Positions 55,049 through 64,000 of a stretch of DNA of 64,000 nt are shown piece after piece; position 1 is the stretch's first letter, and each line of letters starts with the position of its first letter. The translations under genes were made by a program, and so were the position numbers. The stretch comes from Tragulus kanchil (Eukaryota > Chordata > Mammalia > Artiodactyla > Tragulidae): assembly GCA_022376925.1 (NCBI GenBank), contig JAIOJX010000002.1:132566831-132630830 (forward strand), read 5' to 3'. The notes below the pieces were generated by a model, which saw nothing but the letters and a program-made list of their open reading frames with translations, did not search any database and was not told the origin of the DNA.

Positions 55049-55269
55049 AGCTATCCTGGATAACCCTCTATAGTTCCATCTTGAATAACCGTCCTATGTA
55101 CAATTCATGAAATACTGGGAAACTATGAATGCATTCTGTTGGCCTTTGATCATTGGTTCTCTTTTTTTCCAGGGAGAAGGAAGTTAAACCCAGTAAGGAA
55201 AGTACCATCGTTCCACTTCCTTCTATAGTAGGTTCTTTTCTAGGTGTTTTCCCCCGTTTGGAACTCATA

Positions 55270-55400
55270 ACAGCCTGAGGTCAGGATTATTAATTCTTAT
55301 TTTACAAATAAACCAGCTTGAGCTGTCCTGCGCTCTAGCTGGCAGGTGGCTGTCCTAGGAGTTAAAGCTGATCTGCCAAAGCCTGTGCTTTGCCCTGTAT
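55270..55400 (+). mobile_element. MIR SINE
   Basis: cataacagcctgaggtcagg, attattaattcttattttac and gttaaagctgatctgcc follow the MIR core and tail. Confidence 0.55.
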
Positions 55401-56726
55401 AGGCCCTTGCCCTCCCAGAGGATGGTATTCAACAGAGCCACTAGTTGGGCTGTAGCTCTGACTCTCTGCAGATAGTGCTAGGTGGATTGGCTATGAACTC
55501 TGCCTGTCTTGTTTCCAAATAAAATAATCAGATGCACTGTCATCTTTGCCCATGGAGTTCTCAAGAATGTCATCCAAATTCTTTGTGTGTGTGGAAAGAT
55601 GAGGGGTCTGGTGAAAAGCTGGCTGTTGGCAGACTTGAGTGTGTAACAAATGATAACCAAGTAGCCGAGAATGCAGACTCTTTGCTAGGCTAATCAGTCT
55701 TCCTGGCTTTATATCTCTCACAGAAATGAGGAAATAACTAGGCCATTGGATTTGCACAGAATCATCTATGAAGCTTTGAAAAAAAAAAAAAGAAAGCATG
55801 TCTGGTTACCACCCACAGTTATTCTGATTCCATGAGGACTGGAAAAAAACCTTTCCTTGCTATTCTGATGCACAGCCAGATTTTGGAATTTGTGATCTAG
55901 TTAAATAGATCATTGAGTCATCAAACCTTGAATAAGAATTGCTTTCTTTGGCTGCATCTTTCCTTTATCACATTAAGTCAATCCTTCTCTTTCTCTCTGT
56001 GTCTCTCTCTCATGTAGATTTTTTTTCTAGCACTCGGAAATTCTTCAAAGCTTTTTGCCACTAAACCATCTGCTGGTGAAATCTCCCACTAGGTTTCAAA
56101 TGCCAAACTGTTCCCAGTAGCAATTTCCTTTATTATTTGGGGGAAAAGAACGAAGTAAATTTCTTCTCTCTGAACGAAAATACTTTTAAAAATAAAAATA
56201 CTCATTATGGACCAGTATCAGTTGGTTATATTTTTAAAAGAATAGCTTTAGTAGACACATTTTGTGAGTTGACTTCAGGCTTCCCTCACAGGCTTGATTC
56301 TTGCGTTGGGAACAGGAAACATGGATGAACACAGTGCCAGGGTACTCTGGTGGGTAGGAGTAATAGAGAGAGAAGAGCAATTTGGCTCAAGGAATTACAG
56401 GATGTTTTATTGAATTCCTGATATCCACCAGCTTTATGGAAGTGGCCATACGATGCTCTAAGCCTCATTTGAGGGTTTACATGGATTGTACCCTTGTCGC
56501 ATTGTGTAATTCCCTCCCAATTCAAAACCTGTCTCCATTACTATAAAAAATTCACATCCGATGATAAGTAGCAAGAGTGTTATTAAAAGTCTTGGGGAAA
56601 ATAAACCTTAAAATGTTTTATTTGCCTCCATTTGGAGATGGTTTTCTTTAAGAGTCTCAGTAGATAATCTTCTAAGCTTTTGAGATTCATTCATGATGGC
56701 AGATGGTGTGCTATCCACTTGACCCC
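55401..56726. other. Unassigned single-copy stretch
   Basis: AT-rich, no recognised repeats beyond a (TCTC)n-like run near 55985-56010 and an A-run near 55780. The minus-strand frames at 55478-55799 and 56286-56525 have no splice-site or family support. Confidence 0.4.
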
Positions 56727-56989
56727 CTTTCTATAGCATGACATTCTACTGCATGACAACTTATCCAGGGACCGTGTGACTCAGCTCCCTGTGCAGTAGT
56801 GTGTGGTTGTCCAATGAGTCCTGACCAGTGGGATGTGAACAAGAGATGTGTGTCAGTTCTTTAAAAAAGAACTGGGTCAGGAAGGAGGGGTCAGAGATAT
56901 ATATATGACTAATCTGGGATTATACATATCTGTAAACAACAAAACTCCATAAAAGCAAAAACTAAAATAAAAATTTTAAAAAGGAGTGG

Positions 56990-57500
56990 GTCATCAACAG
57001 AGGAATGTATAAAAAAGATGTGAGATATATATCTATATATCTATATATAGATATAGATATATATAATGGAATATTACTTGGGTATTAAAAAGAATGAAAT
57101 AAGGCCATTTACAGCAATATGGATGGACCTAGAGAATGTCATACTGAGTGAAGTAAGTCAGACAGAGAAGGAGAAATATCATATGACATCCCTTTTATAT
57201 GGATCCTAAAAAGAAATAATACAAATGAACTTATTTACCAAACAGAAAGGGACTCACAGACATAGAAAATGAACTCATGGTTGCAGGGGGTGGGGGAGGG
57301 GATGGTTGGGGACTTTGGGACTGCCATGTTTAAAATGAATAACCAACAAAAATCCATTGCATAGCATATGGAACTCTGCTTAATGTTATGTACCAGCCTG
57401 GATGGGAAAGGGGTTGGGGGAGAATGGATACATGCATATGCATACAAAAGTGTTCATTGGCTATATCCCAATAAAAATGTTTTTGGTGTAAAGAAAAAAG
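56990..57500 (+). mobile_element. L1 3' end (copy 1)
   Basis: Sense-strand L1 3' region: aatggaatattacttgggta, gaatgaaataaggccattta, atggatggacctagagaatg, agtgaagtaagtcagacaga, gggactcacagacatagaaa and a tail at ggctatatcccaataaaaat. A short BovB-like segment (cttctccaacatcacagttc) follows at 57501-57540. Frames at 57235-57550 are repeat-derived. Confidence 0.85.
57018..57064. repeat. AT-rich inverted repeat
   Basis: gatatatatctatatatcta then tatatagatatagatatata can fold back on itself. Present again at 58150-58196. Confidence 0.85.
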
Positions 57501-58121
57501 TCTTCTCCAACATCACAGTTCAAAGGTATCAATTCTTTGGTGAAAATTAAATAAGTAAATAAAAAAGAAGTGGGTGCATTTTTCCATTTATCTTTCTTTG
57601 TCAGCTGTGCGCAGATAATTTCAAAGTCTTAGGGGGAAGTGGAATCATCCTCTGGAAAGAGGCTGGGTCCCTGAATCACTGTGTGGAAGAAAGTCCCCTG
57701 CTGGCCAGAAATACCATCACTTGGCCTTCATGTGAATGAGAAGTGAGTTCTCACTCTGCTGAACTCCTGGAGTTTGAGGTTGCCCATTAACTAGACTGAG
57801 CATCTGAAGACCTTCATCCGAGACACTACCTCCTGACCCAGGAACGCTGAGAAGAGCACTTTCTATAGCATGACATTCTACTGCATGACAACTTATCCAG
57901 GGACCGTGTGACTCAGCTCCCTGTGCAGTAGTGTGTGGTTGTCCAATGAGTCCTGACCAGTGGGATGTGAACAAGAGATGTGTGTCAGTTCTTTAAAAAA
58001 GAACTGGGTCAGGAAGGAGGGGTCAGAGATATATATATGACTAATCTGGGATTATACATATCTGTAAACAACAAAACTCCATAAAAGCAAAAACTAAAAT
58101 AAAAATTTTAAAAAGGAGTGG

Positions 58122-58632
58122 GTCATCAACAGAGGAATGTATAAAAAAGATGTGAGATATATATCTATATATCTATATATAGATATAGATATATATAATG
58201 GAATATTACTTGGGTATTAAAAAGAATGAAATAAGGCCATTTACAGCAATATGGATGGACCTAGAGAATGTCATACTGAGTGAAGTAAGTCAGACAGAGA
58301 AGGAGAAATATCATATGACATCCCTTTTATATGGATCCTAAAAAGAAATAATACAAATGAACTTATTTACCAAACAGAAAGGGACTCACAGACATAGAAA
58401 ATGAACTCATGGTTGCAGGGGGTGGGGGAGGGGATGGTTGGGGACTTTGGGACTGCCATGTTTAAAATGAATAACCAACAAAAATCCATTGCATAGCATA
58501 TGGAACTCTGCTTAATGTTATGTACCAGCCTGGATGGGAAAGGGGTTGGGGGAGAATGGATACATGCATATGCATACAAAAGTGTTCATTGGCTATATCC
58601 CAATAAAAATGTTTTTGGTGTAAAGAAAAAAG
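58122..58632 (+). mobile_element. L1 3' end (copy 2)
   Basis: Duplicate of 56990-57500 from pair 20. Confidence 0.85.
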
Positions 58633-59069
58633 TCTTCTCCAACATCACAGTTCAAAGGTATCAATTCTTTGGTGAAAATTAAATAAGTAAATAAAAAAGA
58701 AGTGGGTGCATTTTTCCATTTATCTTTCTTTGTCAGCTGTGCGCAGATAATTTCAAAGTCTTAGGGGGAAGTGGAATCATCCTCTGGAAAGAGGCTGGGT
58801 CCCTGAATCACTGTGTGGAAGAAAGTCCCCTGCTGGCCAGAAATACCATCACTTGGCCTTCATGTGAATGAGAAGTGAGTTCTCACTCTGCTGAACTCCT
58901 GGAGTTTGAGGGTTGCCCATTAACTAGACTGAGCATCTGAAGACCTTCATCTGGTTCGAGACACTTCGACCTCCTGACCCAGGAACGCTGAGAAGAGCAG
59001 TGACTTCTTCTCATGTCCAGCATGGAGCATCTGGGATCGGGGAAGAATTTTTATTTTGTGACAGCCATT

Positions 59070-59282
59070 CTGGGCTTGCCCGGCGGCTCAGCAGTAAAGA
59101 ATTTGCCTGCCATACAGGAGCTGCAGGAGACACAGGTTCCGTCCCTGGGTCAGGAAGACCCTCTAGAGGAGGGCATGACAACCCACTCCAGTGTTCTTGC
59201 CTGGAGAATCCCGTGGACAGAGGAGCTTGGCGGGCTACAGAACACGCGATCACAAAGAGTCAGACACGAGTCAAACAACTTG
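59070..59282 (+). mobile_element. Bov-tA-type SINE (copy 1)
   Basis: Sense element: gggcttgcccggcggctcag, agaatttgcctgccatacag, tgggtcaggaagaccctcta, gcctggagaatcccgtggac and agtcagacacgagtcaaaca. Frames on both strands at 59000-59345 are repeat-derived. 59283-60008 has no named element. Duplicate at 60174-60386. Confidence 0.9.
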
Positions 59283-60173
59283 GCATGGACACATGACCAC
59301 CATTCTAAGAGAAAAGAGAGTATTTATTATCTGAGAGTGGTATGAATAAAAAAGATATTAAGGATGAAAGAAGACTGTGAAAGGGATGCCCATTGGGACA
59401 GGCAGGCAGATGAATGATTTCTGCTCCTTAAGATAGAAGAATATTTCCTACTCTTGTCCTGTTTAAACCTCTGAGAACAGGTTTTGTATCTTCCACGGCA
59501 CTAACCCTACAGAGACAGTTCTGGCAGGAACCAGGAAAGAGAATCACATTGCAAATAACACGTTTCAGTACTGATAGCAATAAATATCCTTGAAAGTATC
59601 CACCAACTAGACAGTAGTCTAAGTAGAGTGAGGACAAAAAAAAAAAAAAAATCTGCCAAATTGTATGTCTTCAGAGTGCTTACAAAGCAGTCAGGCTAAC
59701 AGAACATAGTAATAAGAAATACTCAGGCACAAAGGCCAAGTGTAAAATCAGTGGTAAGAAAGAAGCTGACACAGGCCTTTAGGAAGAGGTGACCCCACTT
59801 GGTGTGTGACATAGCATCAGGCAGCGATTCCTGAAGTGGGCAGGAATCTCACTTCAGCAGCTTGCATCAGGGCAAAATGCAAAGAAAAACAAACTAGGTC
59901 TCTGCAGTACCGCTTGCTTTAAAAATTTTTAAATACTTTTTAGAGTTTAGAAGCCTATAAAACAAGTCCTTTATCTGATATGTGAGTAGTGACCATAAAC
60001 AAGAGCCCTTTGAGGTTGCCCATTAACTAGACTGAGCATCTGAAGACCTTCATCTGGTTCGAGACACTTCGACCTCCTGACCCAGGAACGCTGAGAAGAG
60101 CAGTGACTTCTTCTCATGTCCAGCATGGAGCATCTGGGATCGGGGAAGAATTTTTATTTTGTGACAGCCATTC

Positions 60174-60386
60174 TGGGCTTGCCCGGCGGCTCAGCAGTAA
60201 AGAATTTGCCTGCCATACAGGAGCTGCAGGAGACACAGGTTCCGTCCCTGGGTCAGGAAGACCCTCTAGAGGAGGGCATGACAACCCACTCCAGTGTTCT
60301 TGCCTGGAGAATCCCGTGGACAGAGGAGCTTGGCGGGCTACAGAACACGCGATCACAAAGAGTCAGACACGACTTAAACAACTTGG
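60174..60386 (+). mobile_element. Bov-tA-type SINE (copy 2)
   Basis: Duplicate of 59070-59282 from pair 21. 60387-61480 contains no further recognised element. Confidence 0.9.
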
Positions 60387-61489
60387 CATGGACACATGAC
60401 CACCATTCTAAGAGAAAAGAGAGTATTTATTATCCGAGAGTGGTATGAATAAAAAAGATATTAAGGATGAAAGAAGACTGTGAAAGGGATGCCCATTGGG
60501 ACAGGCAGGCAGATGAATGATTTCTGCTCCTTAAGATAGAAGAATATTTCCTACTCTTGTCCTGTTTAAACCTCTGAGAACAGGTTTTGTATCTTCCACG
60601 GCACTAACCCTACAGAGACAGTTCTGGCAGGAACCAGGAAAGAGAATCACATTGCAAATAACACGTTTCAGTACTGATAGCAATAAATATCCTTGAAAGT
60701 ATCCACCAACTAGACAGTAGTCTAAGTAGAGTGAGGACAAAAAAAAAAGATCTGCCAAATTGTATGTCTTCAGAGTGCTTACAAAGCAGTCAGGCTAACA
60801 GAACATAGTAATAAGAAATACTCAGGCACAAAGGCCAAGTGTAAAATCAGTGGTAAGAAAGAAGCTGACACAGGCCTTTAGGAAGAGGTGACCCCACTTG
60901 GTGTGTGACATAGCATCAGGCAGCGATTCCTGAAGTGGGCAGGAATCTCACTTCAGCAGCTTGCATCAGGGCAAAATGCAAAGAAAAACAAACTAGGTCT
61001 CTGCAGTACCGCTTGCTTTAAAAATTTTTAAATACTTTTTAGAGTTTAGAAGCCTATAAAACAAGTCCTTTATCTGATATGTGAGTAGTGACCATAATAC
61101 AAACTGCAGATCAGTGTCCTAAAATTCTTCCTGCAAGATCGTCATTACGCAATTCTGTTGGAGACAAAGTCATGCCTTTTTAAAGAAGTGAATATAAATT
61201 TGGGGGCAAACTAGATATGTTAAATATTAACAACATGCCTAGCTTCAAAACTGATCAATCAGAATGGATAGGGAGCTTAGAGGGGACCTGAAAGCTCCCA
61301 AGCCTAAGTCATATTAACCCTTTACCTGCTGGATCATGGATTGAGCAAGATTCCTGATAGGAAGTGCTTGGAGAGTGACTTTTTTCAACCAATACAGAAG
61401 TATTTTATTATTTTAACAATATGGAAGTATTTTGTTATTGTAACAATCTTCACAGCTGCACCTGTGCATGCTGGCCAACACAGAATCAT

Positions 61490-61745
61490 TAGAAAAAACG
61501 AAAACACTGTTGACAAAGAATGTCAGTCTGTTCCCACCTCTCGAGATGACTACCACTAACAATTTAGGGTACATCCTTCCAGACTTAGAAAGTTTTCTGG
61601 GCAATCATAAGCGACATCGTACTATGTATTCTATACCATTAGATGTTCTTTTCATCTCTTTCCAAAAAAAAAAGGAGTATATTGTGAACACTATGTCATG
61701 TGAGCACATAATTATCTATGTTCTTGCCTTTGCTTTTATCTCCTA
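61490..61745 (-). mobile_element. Possible old L1 fragment
   Basis: tgactaccactaacaattta, gggtacatccttccagactt and attagatgttcttttcatct resemble the reversed 3' part of old L1s. 61746-62040 is unassigned. Confidence 0.35.
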
Positions 61746-62040
61746 ATGAGAAGCTGTGGACCTAAATCAATACCATTATTGAAGTGATTTTAGGCACTCC
61801 CAAACTGCAGTCTCATACCCCTGCAGCATGTTAAGTGTCCAGTGCTCTTTGCGGGGTGCTGGGGGGAAGGCACAGCAAGGGTCCCTCCTGCAATTGCTTC
61901 CCGCCACCATTCTCCCTGGTTGTTTTTCCAGTCTCTCTCATTTCATACTCTGCAGGGCTTTCTCTTGTCTTAACCTCCCAAGTGAACTTTAGTATTCAAA
62001 AAGATCCACTGTGTGTTGTTTATTTCTCAGTTTCTTTTTC

Positions 62041-62220
62041 AAAAAATATGTTTAAAAAACTTATATTTATTTTGTTCGCAGAGCCAGATCTTCATGGTGG
62101 CATGCAAATTTTCAGTTGTGACATGTCGGGTCTACTTCTGTGACCAGGGATCAAATCTGGGCCCCCTGCCCTGGAAGTGTGGTGTCTTAGCCACTGGACC
62201 ACCAAGGAAGTCCCTCTCAG
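62041..62220 (-). mobile_element. CHR-type SINE with target-site duplication
   Basis: Antisense element (ccagggatcaaatctgggcc, ccactggaccaccaaggaag) bounded by exact 14-bp repeats tcagtttctttttc at 62027-62040 and 62221-62234. Confidence 0.85.
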
Positions 62221-62240
62221 TCAGTTTCTTTTTCTTTTTT

Positions 62241-62580
62241 AATGTAATTGATTTGGTTTTTTTTGGCTGTGCTGGGGTTTTGCTGACCCTTGAACTTTTC
62301 TCTAGTTGCCTTGAGAAGGGCTACTTTGTTGCGGTCCACGGACTCCTCACTGTAGTGGCTTCTCTTATTTTGGGCCCTAGGGCAGCATGAGCTTCAGAAG
62401 TTGCAGCACAGGGACAGAGTAGTTTTAATTCCCTGGCTCTAGAGTGCAGGCTCAGTAGTTGTGGTGCAGGGGCTTAGCTGCACTGGAGCACGTGAGATTT
62501 CCCTGGACCAGGGATCAAACCCAAGTCTCCTGCATTGGGAGGTGGACTCTTTACCACTGAGCCACCGAAGAAGCCCTTGG
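62241..62580 (-). mobile_element. Second CHR-2-like SINE at the same target
   Basis: Longer antisense element: ttttttggctgtgctggggt, tgttgcggtccacggactcc, cagtagttgtggtgcagggg, gaccagggatcaaacccaag and accactgagccaccgaagaa. A further tcagtttctt at 62581 follows, so it landed in the target duplication of the first SINE. Confidence 0.82.
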
Positions 62581-63760
62581 TCAGTTTCTTGTGACTTTCT
62601 CTCCCTTCATACTTTCCTGGTCCTAGTGTTCTTTCCTAGGTACCCTGTCAGATGCTGGAAAGATCCTTCTGGATCTCCTGCCCCTCTTTCTCCATAAGCT
62701 AGTCTCATAGTCATTCATCAGGAGTCAGATAGTGGGGAGAAGACGTTAATAAATTCGAGATTGGGCTGTTTGGTTCCAAGCTGTAACTAACGGGAGTTCC
62801 CAAAGTATTCTATACATCTTCACAATATCCAGTGAATGTATTCAAAGTTTATTTCCCTTGAGGATTTTATTTCACAGGGAAGAAGCTGTATCTTTCTTGC
62901 TCTCAATGGTATCATCATAACCACGCCTGGCACAGGACAGGCACTTAGGAAACACCTGAATAAACAATCAGGCGGGAAAGGATCCTAACTGGATGAGAAC
63001 TGAGCTCTTGTCCTAGGACTCAGGGTCCTGATTGTCCACAGGCTGCAGTGACTTGACCGGTGAAAGTGAAAAGTCTGCAACAGCTGCCTATTGCAAGGAA
63101 AGGCCAGCAGATGCTCGGACTGCTTCTGGCTGTGGCTGGTAGGCTGTGTCAGATGGGTTGCCAGGCAGGGCATGCCATGTCAGGAGACCTTGGGGGAAGG
63201 AGCAGATCTCAAGCTACAGCAGATGGTGAATGCTGTCTTTAGTCTTTAACATTTAAGGCAAAGAACTGGGAATAGACACTCGGCTCAGTGGCAGTTATGA
63301 TGCATTTAAATAAGCCTTGCAAATCATCTACAGAAATGGAGATGCCTCCAAAATTCTTAATTGCCCATGGATTTTGTAGGAACTTCCTCTAATCCATCTT
63401 TCTATCCTCTGCGTCTAGTAGAGAGTGTGGGCATGGAGTGAGCCCCCGTGCGCTGGAGAGGAGGGGGCTGCCCAGCCTGAGAGGCCATGGCATTATGTGA
63501 CTAAGTTACTGATCATCTTCCCAGCGGAATCTGACCCCCTAAGTGCAAAGACTCCATTTTATGCTTTTCTGTACCCTCCCTATATCCACCACCCCCCTCA
63601 CCAGTTTACTCAGTTTCTTGTTCTAGCGAAGCCAGTGTTAGGCAGGGACATAGCTCTCATCTATCATATCATATTTTCCTGGAAAACAAAGATTTCTGAA
63701 TAAGGGAAATAGGGTTTGGGAGGGTATTTCAGTTCGTTTCTATTCCTAAATTGGAACCCG
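62581..63760. other. Unassigned single-copy stretch with L2/MIR trace
   Basis: 62920-62970 (cacgcctggcacaggacagg, cacctgaataaacaat) is an L2/MIR 3' trace. The remainder, including frames at 62985-63242 and 63425-63703, shows no splice signals, repeats or recognised families. Confidence 0.4.
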
Positions 63761-63850
63761 AATATGACTTCATAAGGGTGTCATGAAGATTATGTGAAAT
63801 CACGTGTAAATGCCCCAGCATGTGCCTGACACATGGGTGCTAGTTACAAA
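63761..63850 (+). mobile_element. MIR SINE 3' part
   Basis: ttcataagggtgtcatgaag, attatgtgaaatcacgtgta and gcatgtgcctgacacatggg match the MIR 3' half. Confidence 0.65.
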
Positions 63851-63929
63851 ATTATAAGTTCGAAGAAGTAGTTTATCATGGTGGTCTTGATCAGGAACCT
63901 TGCCGTCATAGAGCTTTGGGCTTACAGTG

Positions 63930-64000
63930 TCCCTCTGTCACTTACTACTTTGCTAATTTGACAACTTATTTAACTTTTCTGAACCTCAGTGACCTCATAG
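63930..64000 (+). mobile_element. MIR SINE, truncated by window end
   Basis: ctctgtcacttactactttg, acaacttatttaacttttct and gaacctcagtgacctcatag match the MIR 5' core. It continues outside the window. Confidence 0.65.

Larger units (their letters stand above)
52972..55185. repeat. Duplication pair 19 (period 1109, later 1105)
   Basis: Copy 1 is 52972-54080 and copy 2 is 54081-55185, abutting without microhomology. Copy 2 has one T fewer in a T run and a short loss in cactcgtccgccaatcg against cactgtcctaatcg. It contains an L2 end, a unique conserved-looking block and a SINE. Confidence 0.96.
56727..58999. repeat. Duplication pair 20 (period 1132)
   Basis: Copy 1 is 56727-57858 and copy 2 is 57859-58999, abutting. 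Copy 1 lacks about nine bases present in copy 2, near its 3' edge (catccgagacactacc against catctggttcgagacacttcgacc), the end nearest the junction. Elsewhere no difference was noticed. Confidence 0.96.
58905..61097. repeat. Duplication pair 21 (period 1104, later 1103)
   Basis: Copy 1 is 58905-59998 and copy 2 is 60009-61097, with a 10-bp spacer. Copy 2 has a shorter A run at 60739 (replacing 59636-59650), gacttaaac for gagtcaaac, and ccgagag for ctgagag. It starts inside pair 20 copy 2, so the first 95 bases exist three times. Confidence 0.96.

Noticed and set aside
1..61097. A satellite array or a CRISPR-like repeat-spacer system
   Set aside because: Units at different places share no sequence, each is present only two or three times, and there are no short direct repeats with spacers or cas-type genes.

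Overview
This window is nuclear DNA from a ruminant (pecoran artiodactyl such as cattle, buffalo, sheep, goat or deer). The evidence is the repeat content. It carries many Bov-tA/Bov-A tRNA-derived SINEs, BovB (RTE) LINE 3' ends with the C-terminal part of their reverse transcriptase, ungulate L1 3' ends, CHR-type cetartiodactyl SINEs and a ruminant ERV LTR family. There are also older mammalian MIR, L2, hAT and Tigger remnants. The species cannot be fixed from this sequence alone. There are no bacterial-type genes, no CRISPR array and no complete protein-coding gene.

The dominant feature is structural. At 21 places a segment of about 1.05-1.2 kb is immediately followed, directly or after 4-52 bases, by a near-identical direct copy of itself. 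One further pair is cut by the left window edge. The repeated sequences are unrelated to one another (SINEs, LINEs, unique DNA), yet the period stays between about 1061 and 1198 bp, with a mean near 1116. Roughly 22.8 kb of the 64 kb is second copy, so the non-redundant locus is only about 41 kb. The duplications often chain: the end of one copy 2 is the start of the next copy 1. Copies differ by rare substitutions, homopolymer indels and (CA)n length. The simplest reading is an assembly made of ordered pieces whose overlaps of about 1.1 kb were never merged. A biological tandem-duplication burst fits much less well.

Layout. 1-8.1 kb: four duplication pairs over an old L1 with a SINE, then a triplicated candidate coding exon on the minus strand (241 nt, splice sites on both sides, GC-rich third codon positions). 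8.2-11.7 kb: SINEs, one duplication, and a 3'-truncated 5S rRNA retropseudogene inserted in an L1 with a target-site duplication. 11.7-22.4 kb: mostly single-copy DNA with L2, old L1, CHR SINEs, one duplication, a possible LTR and a clear minus-strand ERV LTR with a 50-bp tandem repeat in its U5 part. 22.4-37.3 kb: an almost continuous chain of seven duplications over BovB, SINE, L1 and MIR sequence. 37.3-48.6 kb: BovB, a hAT-type element, (CA)n repeats, a four-layer nest of insertions and an internally deleted Tigger transposon. 48.6-61.1 kb: five more duplications over a second copy of the ERV LTR, CHR SINEs, old L1s, an enhancer-like unique block and an L1 3' end. 61.1-64 kb: single-copy DNA with two adjacent CHR SINEs and MIRs.

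Nothing here works together as a gene system. The best candidate for gene content is the minus-strand exon near 7.1-7.35 kb. Most open frames occur in near-identical pairs only because the DNA is duplicated.
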